DNA of 64,000 bases. Source: Achromobacter denitrificans NBRC 15125 (GTDB lineage Bacteria > Pseudomonadota > Gammaproteobacteria > Burkholderiales > Burkholderiaceae_B). Made by a program: the position numbers and the translations under genes. Positions 19,925 to 28,435 of the stretch are shown in pieces; position 1 is the first letter of the stretch, and each line of letters begins with the position of its first letter. Location of the stretch: contig NZ_BCTQ01000023.1 of NCBI RefSeq assembly GCF_001571365.1, positions 49,402 to 113,401 on the forward strand. Direction: 5' to 3'. The notes beneath the pieces were generated by a model. It was not told the origin of the DNA. It saw nothing but the letters and a program-made list of their open reading frames with translations, and made no database searches.

Positions 19925-20893
19925 ATGCTGAGCCGAACCGCCGACAACCTGTTCTGGATGTGCCGCTACACCGAGCGCGCCGAGAATACCGCCCGCATGC
20001 TGGACGTGAACCTGCAGATGTCGCTGCTGCCGCAAGACGCGCAGACGCGCGAAGGCTCGTGGCTGGGCGTGCTGCGCATCTCCGAGCTGCAGGGCCTGTA
20101 CCAGCAGAAATACGCGACCATTTCGCCGCACGACGTGCTGGAATATATGGTGCGCGACCCCGAGAATCCGTCTTCCATCTTCTCCTGCATGCGCGCGGCC
20201 CGCGAGAATGCGCGCGCCGTGCGCGGCAGCCTCACCACCGAGGTCTGGGAAACGTACAACACCACCTGGCTGGAACTGCTGAAACACCTGCATACCGGCC
20301 TGCTGGAGCGCAATCCCGGCGAATTCTTCGAATGGGTGAAGTTCCGCTCGCACCTGGCCCGCGGCGTCACCATCGGCACCATGCTGCAGGATGAAGCCCT
20401 CTATTTCCTGCGCATCGGCATGCACCTGGAACGCGCCGACAACACCGCACGCATGCTGGACGTGAAATTCCACGAGCGCGACGGCAACGGCCATGAGCGC
20501 GCCGAACCTGCCGGCGCCGCGGCGCTGCAAAGCGAGTTCTACCGCTGGTCGGCGCTGCTCAGCTCGGTGTCGGGGCTGGAGATCTACCGCAAGGTGTACC
20601 GCGACGTCATCACCCCGGACCGCGTGGCGGAACTGCTGATCCTGCATGGCGACATGCCGCGCTCGCTGCTGGCCACGATGCGGGCGGTGGCCGACGACCT
20701 GGCGCGCGTCTCCAACCAGCGCTCGACCGAAACCGAACGGCGCGCCGGCATGCTGTGCGCGGAGCTGCAATACGGCCGCGTAGAGGACATTCTGGCCAGC
20801 GGTCTGCACCAGTACCTGGACCATTTCCTCGACCGCATCAACGACCTGGGCAACCGGATCAGCCAGGATTTCCTGGTGCCGCTGTCGGCCTAG
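19925..20893 (+). CDS. Alpha-E domain protein (DUF403)
   Basis: A 322-residue, almost wholly helical protein of the alpha-E family. The opening MLSRTADNLFWMCRYTERAENTARMLDV and the central YFLRIGMHLERADNTARMLD repeat the same W/R-x-x-R-A-E/D-N pattern, which is the family hallmark and suggests an internal duplication. No catalytic residues are known. Such proteins nearly always accompany the permuted ATP-grasp protein, so a partner or scaffold role in the ligase is inferred. It starts two bases after the ATP-grasp stop and is 29 bases ahead of the transglutaminase gene. Confidence 0.9.
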   Translation: MLSRTADNLFWMCRYTERAENTARMLDVNLQMSLLPQDAQTREGSWLGVLRISELQGLYQQKYATISPHDVLEYMVRDPENPSSIFSCMRAARENARAVRGSLTTEVWETYNTTWLELLKHLHTGLLERNPGEFFEWVKFRSHLARGVTIGTMLQDEALYFLRIGMHLERADNTARMLDVKFHERDGNGHERAEPAGAAALQSEFYRWSALLSSVSGLEIYRKVYRDVITPDRVAELLILHGDMPRSLLATMRAVADDLARVSNQRSTETERRAGMLCAELQYGRVEDILASGLHQYLDHFLDRINDLGNRISQDFLVPLSA

Positions 20894-20922
20894 GGCCTGT
20901 TGATATTCATACGGAGGCAGGA

Positions 20923-21726
20923 ATGAAACAGCTCATCACGCATCTCACGCACTACCGCTACACCGCGCCTGTCACCTACAGCATCCAGACGCTGCGCCTG
21001 ACGCCCCGCGACGACGAGCACCAGCGCGTCCTGCGCTGGCACATCGAGGCCCCCGGCGCGCTGGAAAAACAGGTGGACGCCTACGGCAACATCACCCATA
21101 CGCTGACGCTGAACCATCCGCATACCGACATCGAGCTGCGCGTAACCGGGCAGGTGATGGTGGCGCCGCTTGCGCGCGGCCTGCTGGGCGGCGAGGACAG
21201 CCGGCTGCCGGTGCACGCCTACTGCGTGCAGACGCCGCTGACGCAGGCCGACGATACGGTCATGGCGTTCGTGCGCGCAGCGCTGCCCGGCGGCCTGAAT
21301 ACGCCCGACGACGTCCTGGCGCTTGCCACCGCCGTCAGCGACCGCGTCGCCTACGAGCCCGGCACGACCGACGTCACCACCGCCGCCGCCCAGGTGCTGG
21401 CGATGGGCCACGGCGTCTGCCAGGACCATGCCCACCTGTTCCTGGCCTGCGTGCGCGGCCTGGGCGTGCCGGCCCGCTACGTCAGCGGCTACCTCTACAC
21501 CACCGCCGAGCACGCGGCCAGCCACGCCTGGGCGGACGTGTGGCTGGCCGGCATCGGCTGGACCAGCGTGGACATCACCAACCGCCAGTTCGCCTCGGAC
21601 TGCCACTGCCGGCTGGCGGTGGCCCGGGATTACGACTCGGCCTCGCCGGTGCGCGGCGTGCGCAGCGGCGGCGGCGAGGAATCCATGGAGGTCAGCGTGC
21701 AGGTACAGACGAGCGCCCAGCAGTAA
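20923..21726 (+). CDS. Transglutaminase-like cysteine protease
   Basis: A 267-residue protein with an N-terminal beta domain (LTHYRYTAPVTYSIQTLRLTPR, the bacterial transglutaminase N-terminal region) and a papain-fold core. The triad is complete: Cys166 in GHGVCQDHAHLF, His201 in ASHAWADVW and Asp217 in SVDITN. In this gene context such enzymes are predicted to cleave or cross-link peptide bonds made by the ATP-grasp protein. GGAGG lies upstream of ATG 20923. No signal peptide is seen, so it should act in the cytoplasm. Confidence 0.92.
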   Translation: MKQLITHLTHYRYTAPVTYSIQTLRLTPRDDEHQRVLRWHIEAPGALEKQVDAYGNITHTLTLNHPHTDIELRVTGQVMVAPLARGLLGGEDSRLPVHAYCVQTPLTQADDTVMAFVRAALPGGLNTPDDVLALATAVSDRVAYEPGTTDVTTAAAQVLAMGHGVCQDHAHLFLACVRGLGVPARYVSGYLYTTAEHAASHAWADVWLAGIGWTSVDITNRQFASDCHCRLAVARDYDSASPVRGVRSGGGEESMEVSVQVQTSAQQ

Positions 21727-21781
21727 CATTCGCCAGGCCGCGCCGCAATACAATGCGGCGTGGTTTCCCCAATTTCCGATC

Positions 21782-22645
21782 ATGACCTACTGCGTAGCAG
21801 CCCGCCTTGATTCCGGCCTGGTCTTCCTGTCCGATTCCCGCACCAATGCCGGGGTCGACCAGATCAGCGTCTTCCGCAAAATGACCGTCTTCGAGCGTCC
21901 GGGCGACCGCGTGATGGTGTTGATGACTTCCGGCAACCTGGCGGTGAGCCAGGCCGTGCTGAACGCGCTGACGCGCCAGAATGCCGAAGGCGGCGAGACG
22001 CTCTGGAACGCGCCCGACATGTTCGAGGCCGCGCACCGCGTCGGCGCCGCCGTGCGCGAAGTCTTTCACCGCGAGGCCCCGGCCCTGCACGAGCAAGGCG
22101 TGGATTTCAACGTCAACCTGATCTTCGGCGGCCAGATCGGCCCGGAGCGCTGCCGGCTCTTCCAGGTGTACGCCGCCGGCAACTTCATCGAGGCGGGCCA
22201 GGAATGCCCGTATTTCCAGATCGGCGAGGCCAAGTACGGCAAGCCCATCCTGGATCGCGTGCTGCGGCCGGACACGTCGCTGGACGAGGCCGCCAAGTGC
22301 GCGCTGATCTCGATGGACTCCACGCTGCGCTCGAACATTTCCGTGGGCCTGCCGCTGGACCTGCTGGTCTACGACACCCACGCGCTGCGCGTCACGCATT
22401 TCGCCAGCATCGACGAGCACAACGAATACTTCCGCATGATCCGCGGCACCTGGGGCGAACGGCTGCGGCAGGTCTTCGCCGAAATCCCCGATCCGCTGTG
22501 GACCAGCCCCGAAGACCCCGTCTCGCTGGTGCCCTCCGGCCGGGTGCACCAGCCGCTGCGCGCCGAGCCGGTGAACGAGCCCGGTCCGAGCTATCCGGCG
22601 CCGCAGGTGCTGGCCGAGGACCCCGGCAAGGACCAGGCCGCCTGA
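21782..22645 (+). CDS. Anbu, proteasome-type peptidase
   Basis: A 287-residue Ntn-hydrolase related to proteasome beta subunits and HslV. The start MTYCVAARLDSGLVFLSDSRTNAG puts Thr2 at the N-terminus after Met removal, the expected nucleophile, followed by the SDSRT strand that carries the conserved Asp and Arg. The region ISMDSTLRSNISVGLPLDLLVY is typical of Anbu. The 40-residue C-terminal tail, rich in Pro and charged residues, is extra to the fold. It is fourth in the ATP-grasp operon (55 bases after the transglutaminase gene). Anbu rings have been described structurally, but substrates are unresolved. Confidence 0.92.
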   Translation: MTYCVAARLDSGLVFLSDSRTNAGVDQISVFRKMTVFERPGDRVMVLMTSGNLAVSQAVLNALTRQNAEGGETLWNAPDMFEAAHRVGAAVREVFHREAPALHEQGVDFNVNLIFGGQIGPERCRLFQVYAAGNFIEAGQECPYFQIGEAKYGKPILDRVLRPDTSLDEAAKCALISMDSTLRSNISVGLPLDLLVYDTHALRVTHFASIDEHNEYFRMIRGTWGERLRQVFAEIPDPLWTSPEDPVSLVPSGRVHQPLRAEPVNEPGPSYPAPQVLAEDPGKDQAA

Positions 22646-22779
22646 AGCACGAGGCTCCCGGGCCGCGCAAGCACGCGTAAACCCGGCTTTCCGCCAGCCG
22701 AAGCCCGGCTTGCGAAACCGCGAATTCTCATTCCTGGCGTGTCGGCCGACACTAGACGGCACAACCACAGGAGTGAGAC

Positions 22780-23778
22780 ATGCCCCCTATTTTCGCGCGC
22801 GCGGCGAAATCCGCCGCCTGGCCGGTCCTGGCCCTGTCGTGCCTGGCTTTCGGCAACGCATCCGCGCAAGGCACCTATCCCAACCATCCCATTTCGCTGG
22901 TCGTGCCCTTCGCGGCGGGCGGCCCCACCGACGTGGTGGCCCGCAGCCTGGGCGCCTCCATGTCGAAAACGCTGGGCCAGAGCATCGTCGTCGAAAACCG
23001 CACCGGCGCGGGCGGAACCCTGGCGTCCACGCACGTCGCGCGCGCCGCGCCCGACGGCTATACCTTCCTGATCCACCACAACGGGATGGCCACCGCGCCC
23101 GCCCTCTACCGCAAGCTGCCCTTCAATCCGCTGACCGATTTCGCCTACGTCGGCCAGGTGGCGGACGTGCCCATGACGCTGCTCGGCCGCAAGGACCTGC
23201 CCCCCGGCGACATGCCGGCGTTCATCAAGTACGCGCGCGAGAACGGCGACAAGGTCAACCTGGCCAACGCCGGCCTGGGCGCGGTGTCGCAGCTATGCGG
23301 CATGCTGCTGCAGGAATCGCTGGGCGCGCAGTTCACCACCGTGCCCTACGCGGGCACGGCCCCCGCGCTGACCGCGCTGCTGGGCGGCCAGGTGGACGTG
23401 CTGTGCGACCAGACCACCCAGACCATCCCGCACATCAAGGCGGACCGGGTCAAGCTCTATGGCGTCACTACGCTGGACCGCATCCAGGCCCTGCCCGACA
23501 CGCCGACCCTGCAGGAAAGCGGCCTGAAGGGCTTCGAGGTCAAGGTGTGGCATGGCGTCTATGCGCCCAAGGGCACCCCGCCGGAAGCCATCGCCAAGGT
23601 CAACGCGGCCCTGCGCGCCGCGCTGAAGGACCCTGTCTTCACGCAGAAAATGACGGAACTGGGGGCCGAGATCGTGCCTGAATCCAAGCAAACGCCCGAA
23701 GGCCTGCAAACCTGGCTGCAGACCGAAGTCGACAAATGGGGCGGCATCATCCGCAAGGCGGGGGTGTACGCGGACTGA
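22780..23778 (+). CDS. Bug-type tripartite tricarboxylate transporter receptor
   Basis: A 332-residue periplasmic binding protein of the Bug (TctC) family. The signal peptide runs to about residue 29 (WPVLALSCLAFGNASAQ). The mature protein begins YPNHPISLVVPFAAGGPTDVVAR, the family's ligand-binding first loop, and includes ENRTGAGGTLASTHVARAAPDGYT. Bug proteins capture carboxylates or amino acids; no membrane subunits TctA/TctB are adjacent, as is usual for Bug genes in Bordetella relatives. An IclR gene follows by 56 bases, and a CoA-ester pathway lies beyond, suggesting a role in that uptake. Confidence 0.93.
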   Translation: MPPIFARAAKSAAWPVLALSCLAFGNASAQGTYPNHPISLVVPFAAGGPTDVVARSLGASMSKTLGQSIVVENRTGAGGTLASTHVARAAPDGYTFLIHHNGMATAPALYRKLPFNPLTDFAYVGQVADVPMTLLGRKDLPPGDMPAFIKYARENGDKVNLANAGLGAVSQLCGMLLQESLGAQFTTVPYAGTAPALTALLGGQVDVLCDQTTQTIPHIKADRVKLYGVTTLDRIQALPDTPTLQESGLKGFEVKVWHGVYAPKGTPPEAIAKVNAALRAALKDPVFTQKMTELGAEIVPESKQTPEGLQTWLQTEVDKWGGIIRKAGVYAD

Positions 23779-23816
23779 GGCGCGGAGGGCAGCGGCTGTT
23801 GCCGCTGCCCGTTCAT

Positions 23817-23828
23817 GAATATATATTC
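23817..23828. promoter_or_regulatory. Palindrome ahead of the IclR gene
   Basis: GAATATATATTC (23817-23828) is a perfect 12-base palindrome ending six bases before the IclR start. CGTTCAT (23810-23816) directly precedes it. The position over the ribosome-binding region suggests autoregulation. Confidence 0.5.
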
Positions 23829-23834
23829 GCGTGC

Positions 23835-24599
23835 ATGAGTACGAACGACGTAAAAAGCGCGAGGCGCGTGCTGGACATCCTGCAATTCTTCGCGGCCACG
23901 CAGGCCCCCGCCACCCTGTCGCAGATCTCGGCCGGGCTGGGCATCCCCAAGTCCAGCTGCCTGGCCTTGCTGGACACCCTGGAGGGCGATGGCTATGCGC
24001 ACCAGACTGCGGGGCGCTATTACCTGACCCGCCGTTGGCTGAACGAGGCCCGTACCGTCGCCGAGCACGACCAGCTGACCACGCGCATCCGGCCCACGCT
24101 GGAAGCGCTGCGCGACGAGCTGGGTGAAACGCTGATCCTGGCGCAGCGGTCCGGCGACCACGTGGTTTATCTCGACGTGGCCGAACCCGACCGCATCGTG
24201 CGGTTCACGGCCAGGGTGGGCCAGCTCAAGCCGCTGCACGCTTCCGCTTCCGGGCGCGCGCTGCTGGGCGCCATGGCGCCGGCCGAGCGCGAAGCGCTGG
24301 CCTCCCGCCTCAGCCTGGACCGCTACACCAGCCAGACCGTCAAAACCCACAAGCAATTGCTGCGGCTGATCGAAACCGAGGCCACGCGAGGCTGGCACGT
24401 GAACCTGGCCGAACACCAAGCCGACACGCTATCGGTCGCCGCGCCCCTGGTGCTCTACGGCACCGTGCTGGCGCTCGTCGTGGGCGCGCCGCTGGATCGT
24501 TCCGCCGCCAAGGCCGACGCCATCGGCCAGACCCTGCTGGCGGCCGGACGGCAGCTTGCGCAACGCATCGACGGTCCGGCCGTCTCGCCCGCGAAGTAA
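23835..24599 (+). CDS. IclR family transcriptional regulator
   Basis: A 254-residue regulator. The N-terminal winged helix (KSARRVLDILQFFAAT to LGIPKSSCLALLDTLEGDGY) is followed by the IclR sensor domain with LKPLHASASGRALLG, the segment that lines the effector pocket. ATG 23835 starts the recognisable domain; longer readings include no further homology. It sits between a Bug receptor gene and a MaoC-CitE-CaiB gene set on the same strand, so it likely controls this catabolic cluster. A palindrome lies just upstream, and the CGTTCAT element recurs before the MaoC gene. Confidence 0.92.
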   Translation: MSTNDVKSARRVLDILQFFAATQAPATLSQISAGLGIPKSSCLALLDTLEGDGYAHQTAGRYYLTRRWLNEARTVAEHDQLTTRIRPTLEALRDELGETLILAQRSGDHVVYLDVAEPDRIVRFTARVGQLKPLHASASGRALLGAMAPAEREALASRLSLDRYTSQTVKTHKQLLRLIETEATRGWHVNLAEHQADTLSVAAPLVLYGTVLALVVGAPLDRSAAKADAIGQTLLAAGRQLAQRIDGPAVSPAK

Positions 24600-24755
24600 A
24601 TCCCCCGAAGGCGCCCTGCCTCGGGCGCCTTCTCCGGCTTGACGCCGCCCCTGTTCCATCCCCCCTTTGCTCCTACGCCTCGCCCCGCGAGCGGCGACGC
24701 CCTGCACGTCCGTTCCTTGCGGCAGGGCTTGCGGGTTTACACCAAGCAAAAATCG

Positions 24756-24782
24756 TTGCCGGCCATCGTTCATATCTATAAA
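24756..24782 (+). promoter_or_regulatory. Possible promoter for the MaoC-CitE-CaiB operon
   Basis: TTGCCG (24756-24761) and TATAAA (24777-24782) have a short 15-base spacer, within an AT-rich patch about 95 bases before the MaoC gene. CGTTCAT at 24767-24773 repeats the element found before the IclR gene, so the spacer could hold the operator. Confidence 0.4.
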
Positions 24783-24877
24783 CTTTTGTTCAAGAGTAAG
24801 AACGCATTCGACAATTGTCCGTCGAGGCGGCGCCAACCCCGGGCTGCCGCCCGGCGCGCTACCCAGAAGGAAGGAAG

Positions 24878-25327
24878 ATGGCTGGCCTCTATTACGAACA
24901 GTTTTCCGCCGGGCAGGCGTTCGAGCATGCCTGGACCCGCACCCTGACCGAGATGGACAACGTGCTGTTCAGTTCATTGACGATGAACGTGCAGCCGCTG
25001 CACCTGGACGCGCACTTCGCCGCGCAGACCGAATTCGGCAAGCCGCTGGTCAACAGCCTGTTCACGCTGGGCCTGCTGATCGGCATGACCGTCAACGACA
25101 CCACGCTGGGTACCACGGTGGCCAACCTCGGCATGACCGACGTGGCCTTCCCCAAGCCTGTTTTCGCGGGCGACACCCTGCACGTGCGCACCCGCGTGCT
25201 GTCGATGCGCGAAAGCCGTTCCCGGCCCGATGCGGGCATCGTCGAGTTCGAACACACCGCGCTGAACCACCGCGACGAAGTGGTCGCCGTCTGCAAGCGC
25301 TCGGCCTTGATGCGCAAGCGGCCCTAG
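24878..25327 (+). CDS. MaoC family acyl-CoA hydratase
   Basis: A 149-residue single hot-dog enoyl-CoA hydratase. The motif [20 protein letters not shown] places the catalytic Asp/His-type residues as in MaoC and mesaconyl- or itaconyl-CoA hydratases, followed by [21 protein letters not shown] lies four bases before ATG 24878. It is the first of three enzyme genes in a row (MaoC, CitE-like lyase, CaiB transferase), with 10 and 2 bases between them. The combination fits activation, hydration and cleavage of a branched C5 dicarboxylic acid; the substrate is inferred, not shown. Confidence 0.9.
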   Translation: MAGLYYEQFSAGQAFEHAWTRTLTEMDNVLFSSLTMNVQPLHLDAHFAAQTEFGKPLVNSLFTLGLLIGMTVNDTTLGTTVANLGMTDVAFPKPVFAGDTLHVRTRVLSMRESRSRPDAGIVEFEHTALNHRDEVVAVCKRSALMRKRP

Positions 25328-25337
25328 GAACTCCGCC

Positions 25338-26192
25338 ATGACCCGATCCCTGCTGTTCGTGCCCGGCGATTCCGCGCGCAAATTCGACCATGCGGCCGCC
25401 AGTACCGCCGACGCGCTGATCCTGGACCTGGAAGATTCCGTCGCGCCCGACCGGAAGGCCGAGGCCCGCATGGAGGTCCGCGCCATGCTGGAACGCGGCG
25501 CCGCCGGCAAGCCGCTGTGGGTGCGCATCAATGCGCTCGACGGCTGCGATGCCCTGGCCGACTTGGCCGCCGTGATTCCGGCCGCCCCCTACGGCATCGT
25601 GCTGCCCAAATGCACCGGCCGCGAAAACATGCGGCAGCTGTCGCACTACCTCGATGCGTTCGAGGCCGCGGCCGGCGCCATCCCGGGCGCCACCCGCATC
25701 CTGGCCATCGTCACCGAAACCGCGCAATCGCTGTTCGGCCTGCACGACTACCGCGGCGCCACGCCCCGCCTGTGGGGCCTGGCGTGGGGCGCGGAAGACC
25801 TGGCCGCGGACGTCGGCGCGCTGCTCAACCGCGACGTGGGCCGCTATACCGAACCTTTCCGCCTGGCGCGCTCGTTGTGCCTGATGGCGGCCGCGGCGGC
25901 GGGCGTGCGCGCCATCGACACGGTCTGCGTCGAACTCGATGCGCCCGAAGTATTGGCCGACGAGGCCAGCGAAGCGTTCCGCGACGGCTTCGTCGGCAAG
26001 ATGGCGATCCATCCCCGCCATGCCGACGGGATCAATGCGGCACTCTCGCCCGACGAAGGCCAGTTGCGATGGGCGCGGGCCGTCATCGCCGCATTTGCCG
26101 GAAATCCGGGCGCGGGCACGCTGCGGCTGGAAGGCAAGATGATCGACCGGCCCCACCTGCGCCTGGCGCGCCGGCTGCTGGGGGAGGACTGA
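25338..26192 (+). CDS. CitE-like CoA ester lyase (HpcH/HpaI aldolase superfamily)
   Basis: A 284-residue TIM-barrel lyase. Key residues are visible in order: RSLLFVPGDSARKFDHA with substrate-binding Arg, ALILDLEDSVAPDRK, WVRIN, the metal ligand Glu in IVTETAQSLFGL, the metal ligand Asp in AWGAEDLAADVG, and GKMAIHPRH. Proteins of this group include citramalyl-CoA, malyl-CoA and citryl-CoA lyases. Between a MaoC hydratase and a CoA-transferase gene, cleavage of a citramalyl-CoA-like intermediate to pyruvate and acetyl-CoA is the most economical reading. Confidence 0.9.
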   Translation: MTRSLLFVPGDSARKFDHAAASTADALILDLEDSVAPDRKAEARMEVRAMLERGAAGKPLWVRINALDGCDALADLAAVIPAAPYGIVLPKCTGRENMRQLSHYLDAFEAAAGAIPGATRILAIVTETAQSLFGLHDYRGATPRLWGLAWGAEDLAADVGALLNRDVGRYTEPFRLARSLCLMAAAAAGVRAIDTVCVELDAPEVLADEASEAFRDGFVGKMAIHPRHADGINAALSPDEGQLRWARAVIAAFAGNPGAGTLRLEGKMIDRPHLRLARRLLGED

Positions 26193-26194
26193 TC

Positions 26195-27352
26195 ATGCCC
26201 GGACCGCTGCACGGGATACGAATCATCGACATGACCAGCGTCGGAATGGGCCCCATGGCCACCCAGATGCTCGGCGACATGGGCGCGGACGTGATCAAGA
26301 TCGAGTCGGCGGAGGGCGATGTGTTCCGCCACGTCACCCCCCAGCGCCATGCCGCCATGAGCCATACCCACCTCAACCTGAACCGCAACAAGCGCAGCGC
26401 CGTGATCGACGCGAAGACCGCCGAGGGCCGGGCGCAGCTCGATGCCCTGATCGGCGGCGCCGACGTGTTCATCTCGAACATGCGCGCCCCCGCCATGCGC
26501 CGCCTCGGCCTGGACTACGCGACGCTTTCGGCGCGCTTTCCCGGCCTCGTCTATTGCGCCTGCTATGGCTATTCGGAAGCGGGTCCGTATGCCGGGCGCG
26601 CCGCCATCGACGACACCATCCAGGCCGCGTCCGGCATGGCGTGGCTGCAGGGCGGCGCGGGCGCCGGCGCTCCCCGCTACGTCAATTCCGTGGTCGCCGA
26701 CAAAGTGGTGGCCCTTTACGTGGCCAACGCGGTAACCAGCGCGCTGTTGGCACGCGAGCGCGGCGCCGGCGGCCAGGCGGTCGAAGTGCCGATGTTCGAA
26801 TGCATGGTCGCCTTCCTGGCGCCGGAGCATCTGGCCGGCCTGACGTTCGTGCCGCCGGAAGGCCCGGCCGGCTATGCGCGCCTGCTCAACGAATACCGTC
26901 GCCCGTTCCGCACGCGCGACGGCTACATGAGCGTGGTGCCCTACACCACGCCGCAGTGGCAACGCTTCTTCGCCCTGGCCGGACACCCGGACATGGCGCA
27001 AGACCCGCGCTACCTGACCCTCAACAGCCGCAGCCGGCATTTCCCCGAGCTGTACCGCTACGTCGAGACGGTGCTGGCCGAACGCACCACGGCGCAATGG
27101 ACCGGGCTGCTGGCGACCGCGGATATCCCGTTCGCGCCGGTCAACGGCTTCGAGGAGCTGCTGACCGATCCGCACCTGCGGGCTACCGGCTTCTGGCACG
27201 AATCGGAACACCCCACCGAAGGGCGCCTGGTGCAGGCCGGGCTGCCCGTCAGGTTCAGCCGCACGCCCGCCGACATCCGGCGGCATCCGCCCGGGCTGGG
27301 CGAGCACACCGCCGAAATCCTGGCGGAAGCCGGCGCCGGGCGGAACCGCTGA
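26195..27352 (+). CDS. CaiB/BaiF family class III CoA-transferase
   Basis: A 385-residue enzyme that moves CoA between carboxylic acids. The opening LHGIRIIDMTSVGMGPMATQMLGDMGADVIKIE is diagnostic. The catalytic aspartate is expected near AAIDDTIQAASGMAWLQG, and LNLNRNKRSAVIDAK is also typical. GGGGAGG precedes ATG 26195, only two bases after the lyase gene, and a Bug receptor gene follows by 29 bases. It most likely activates the imported acid for the hydratase and lyase, using succinyl-CoA or acetyl-CoA as donor. Confidence 0.93.
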   Translation: MPGPLHGIRIIDMTSVGMGPMATQMLGDMGADVIKIESAEGDVFRHVTPQRHAAMSHTHLNLNRNKRSAVIDAKTAEGRAQLDALIGGADVFISNMRAPAMRRLGLDYATLSARFPGLVYCACYGYSEAGPYAGRAAIDDTIQAASGMAWLQGGAGAGAPRYVNSVVADKVVALYVANAVTSALLARERGAGGQAVEVPMFECMVAFLAPEHLAGLTFVPPEGPAGYARLLNEYRRPFRTRDGYMSVVPYTTPQWQRFFALAGHPDMAQDPRYLTLNSRSRHFPELYRYVETVLAERTTAQWTGLLATADIPFAPVNGFEELLTDPHLRATGFWHESEHPTEGRLVQAGLPVRFSRTPADIRRHPPGLGEHTAEILAEAGAGRNR

Positions 27353-27381
27353 CGCCACGAGACAAGCATGAGGAGACAACC

Positions 27382-28353
27382 ATGAAAACAACGACCCGAT
27401 CCGCCGTCATCGCGGCCGCGCTGTGCCTGCCCGCGCTGGCCGGCGCCGCGGACTATCCGCAGGCGGACAAGCCCATCCACTTCGTCGTCGGCTTTCCGGC
27501 CGGCAGCACCATCGACAACGTGTCGCGCGTGGTGGTGGACGATATCCGCGCCCGCACCGGCGCGCAGATCATCGTCGAGAACAAGCCCGGCGCGCTGGGC
27601 GTGCTGGGCGTGGACACCGTGGCGCGGGCCGCGCCCGACGGCTACACCATGATGCCGAGCTCAAGCGCCACCAGCTCGTCGGGCCCCTACCTGTCCAAGG
27701 CGTTCCAGCGCTACGACGCCATCAAGGACTTCACCCAGGTCGGCCGCGTGGTCCGGTTCGACGTCGTGATCGTCACGCGCGCCGCCGGCAAGCACGGCGA
27801 CGCCCGGCAACTGGTGGCGGCGGCCAAGGAGAAGCCCAACGCCGTGACGAGCGGCTACGGCTCGGGAACGGGCCAGGTCGTCGCGGCCGCCTTCAGCCGG
27901 GCCGCGGGCGCCGAGGTGCTGGGTGTGCCGTACAAGGGCCAGCCGGCCGCGGTGACGGACCTGCTGGGCGGGCGCATCGATTTCGTGGCCGCCGACCTGG
28001 GAGCGGTGCTGCCGCAGATCCGCGCGCAGAACCTGAATGCCGTGGCCCTGGTATCCAGCAAGCGCTCGACCATCCTGCCGGCCGTACCCACGGCCCAGGA
28101 ACTGGGCATGGGCAGCCTCGACCTGACAGGATGGATCGGCGTGGCCGGCCCCGCCGCCCTGGCGCCCGGGGCCGCGAAGTGGTGGTCCGACCAGTTGACG
28201 GCGACGATGCGCGACCCCGCCGTGCAGGAACGGCTGCGCGCGATGGGGATGGAGCCGGACCTGGCCGTGGGCGACCCCCTGCAGCAATTCGTAAAGGCGC
28301 AATACGACGCCTGGGGACAACAGATCCGCCAGGCGGGCATCCAGCCGGAATAG
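27382..28353 (+). CDS. Bug-type tripartite tricarboxylate transporter receptor
   Basis: A 323-residue periplasmic receptor. The signal peptide ends near LAGAADYPQ (residue 23). The mature part starts KPIHFVVGFPAGSTIDNVSRVV and includes ENKPGALGVLGVDTVARAAPDGYT, as in the Bug family. The first ligand loop reads FPAGSTID instead of the more common FPAGGPTD, hinting at a different ligand from the other two receptors here. It closes the MaoC-CitE-CaiB operon and is followed by a strong bidirectional terminator. Confidence 0.93.
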   Translation: MKTTTRSAVIAAALCLPALAGAADYPQADKPIHFVVGFPAGSTIDNVSRVVVDDIRARTGAQIIVENKPGALGVLGVDTVARAAPDGYTMMPSSSATSSSGPYLSKAFQRYDAIKDFTQVGRVVRFDVVIVTRAAGKHGDARQLVAAAKEKPNAVTSGYGSGTGQVVAAAFSRAAGAEVLGVPYKGQPAAVTDLLGGRIDFVAADLGAVLPQIRAQNLNAVALVSSKRSTILPAVPTAQELGMGSLDLTGWIGVAGPAALAPGAAKWWSDQLTATMRDPAVQERLRAMGMEPDLAVGDPLQQFVKAQYDAWGQQIRQAGIQPE

Positions 28354-28374
28354 GCGCCCCTCGGCGAGCAGCAA

Positions 28375-28400
28375 AAAGCCCACCCTCGCGGGTGGGCTTT
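28375..28400. terminator. Bidirectional rho-independent terminator
   Basis: An 11-bp perfect stem, AAAGCCCACCC (28375-28385) with GGGTGGGCTTT (28390-28400), has a 4-base loop. It lies between a plus-strand Bug gene and minus-strand metF and has A and T runs on both sides, so it can serve both. Confidence 0.9.
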
Positions 28401-28435
28401 CTACGTCTGCCCGGCGGCGGGCTGGCGCGTGGCGC

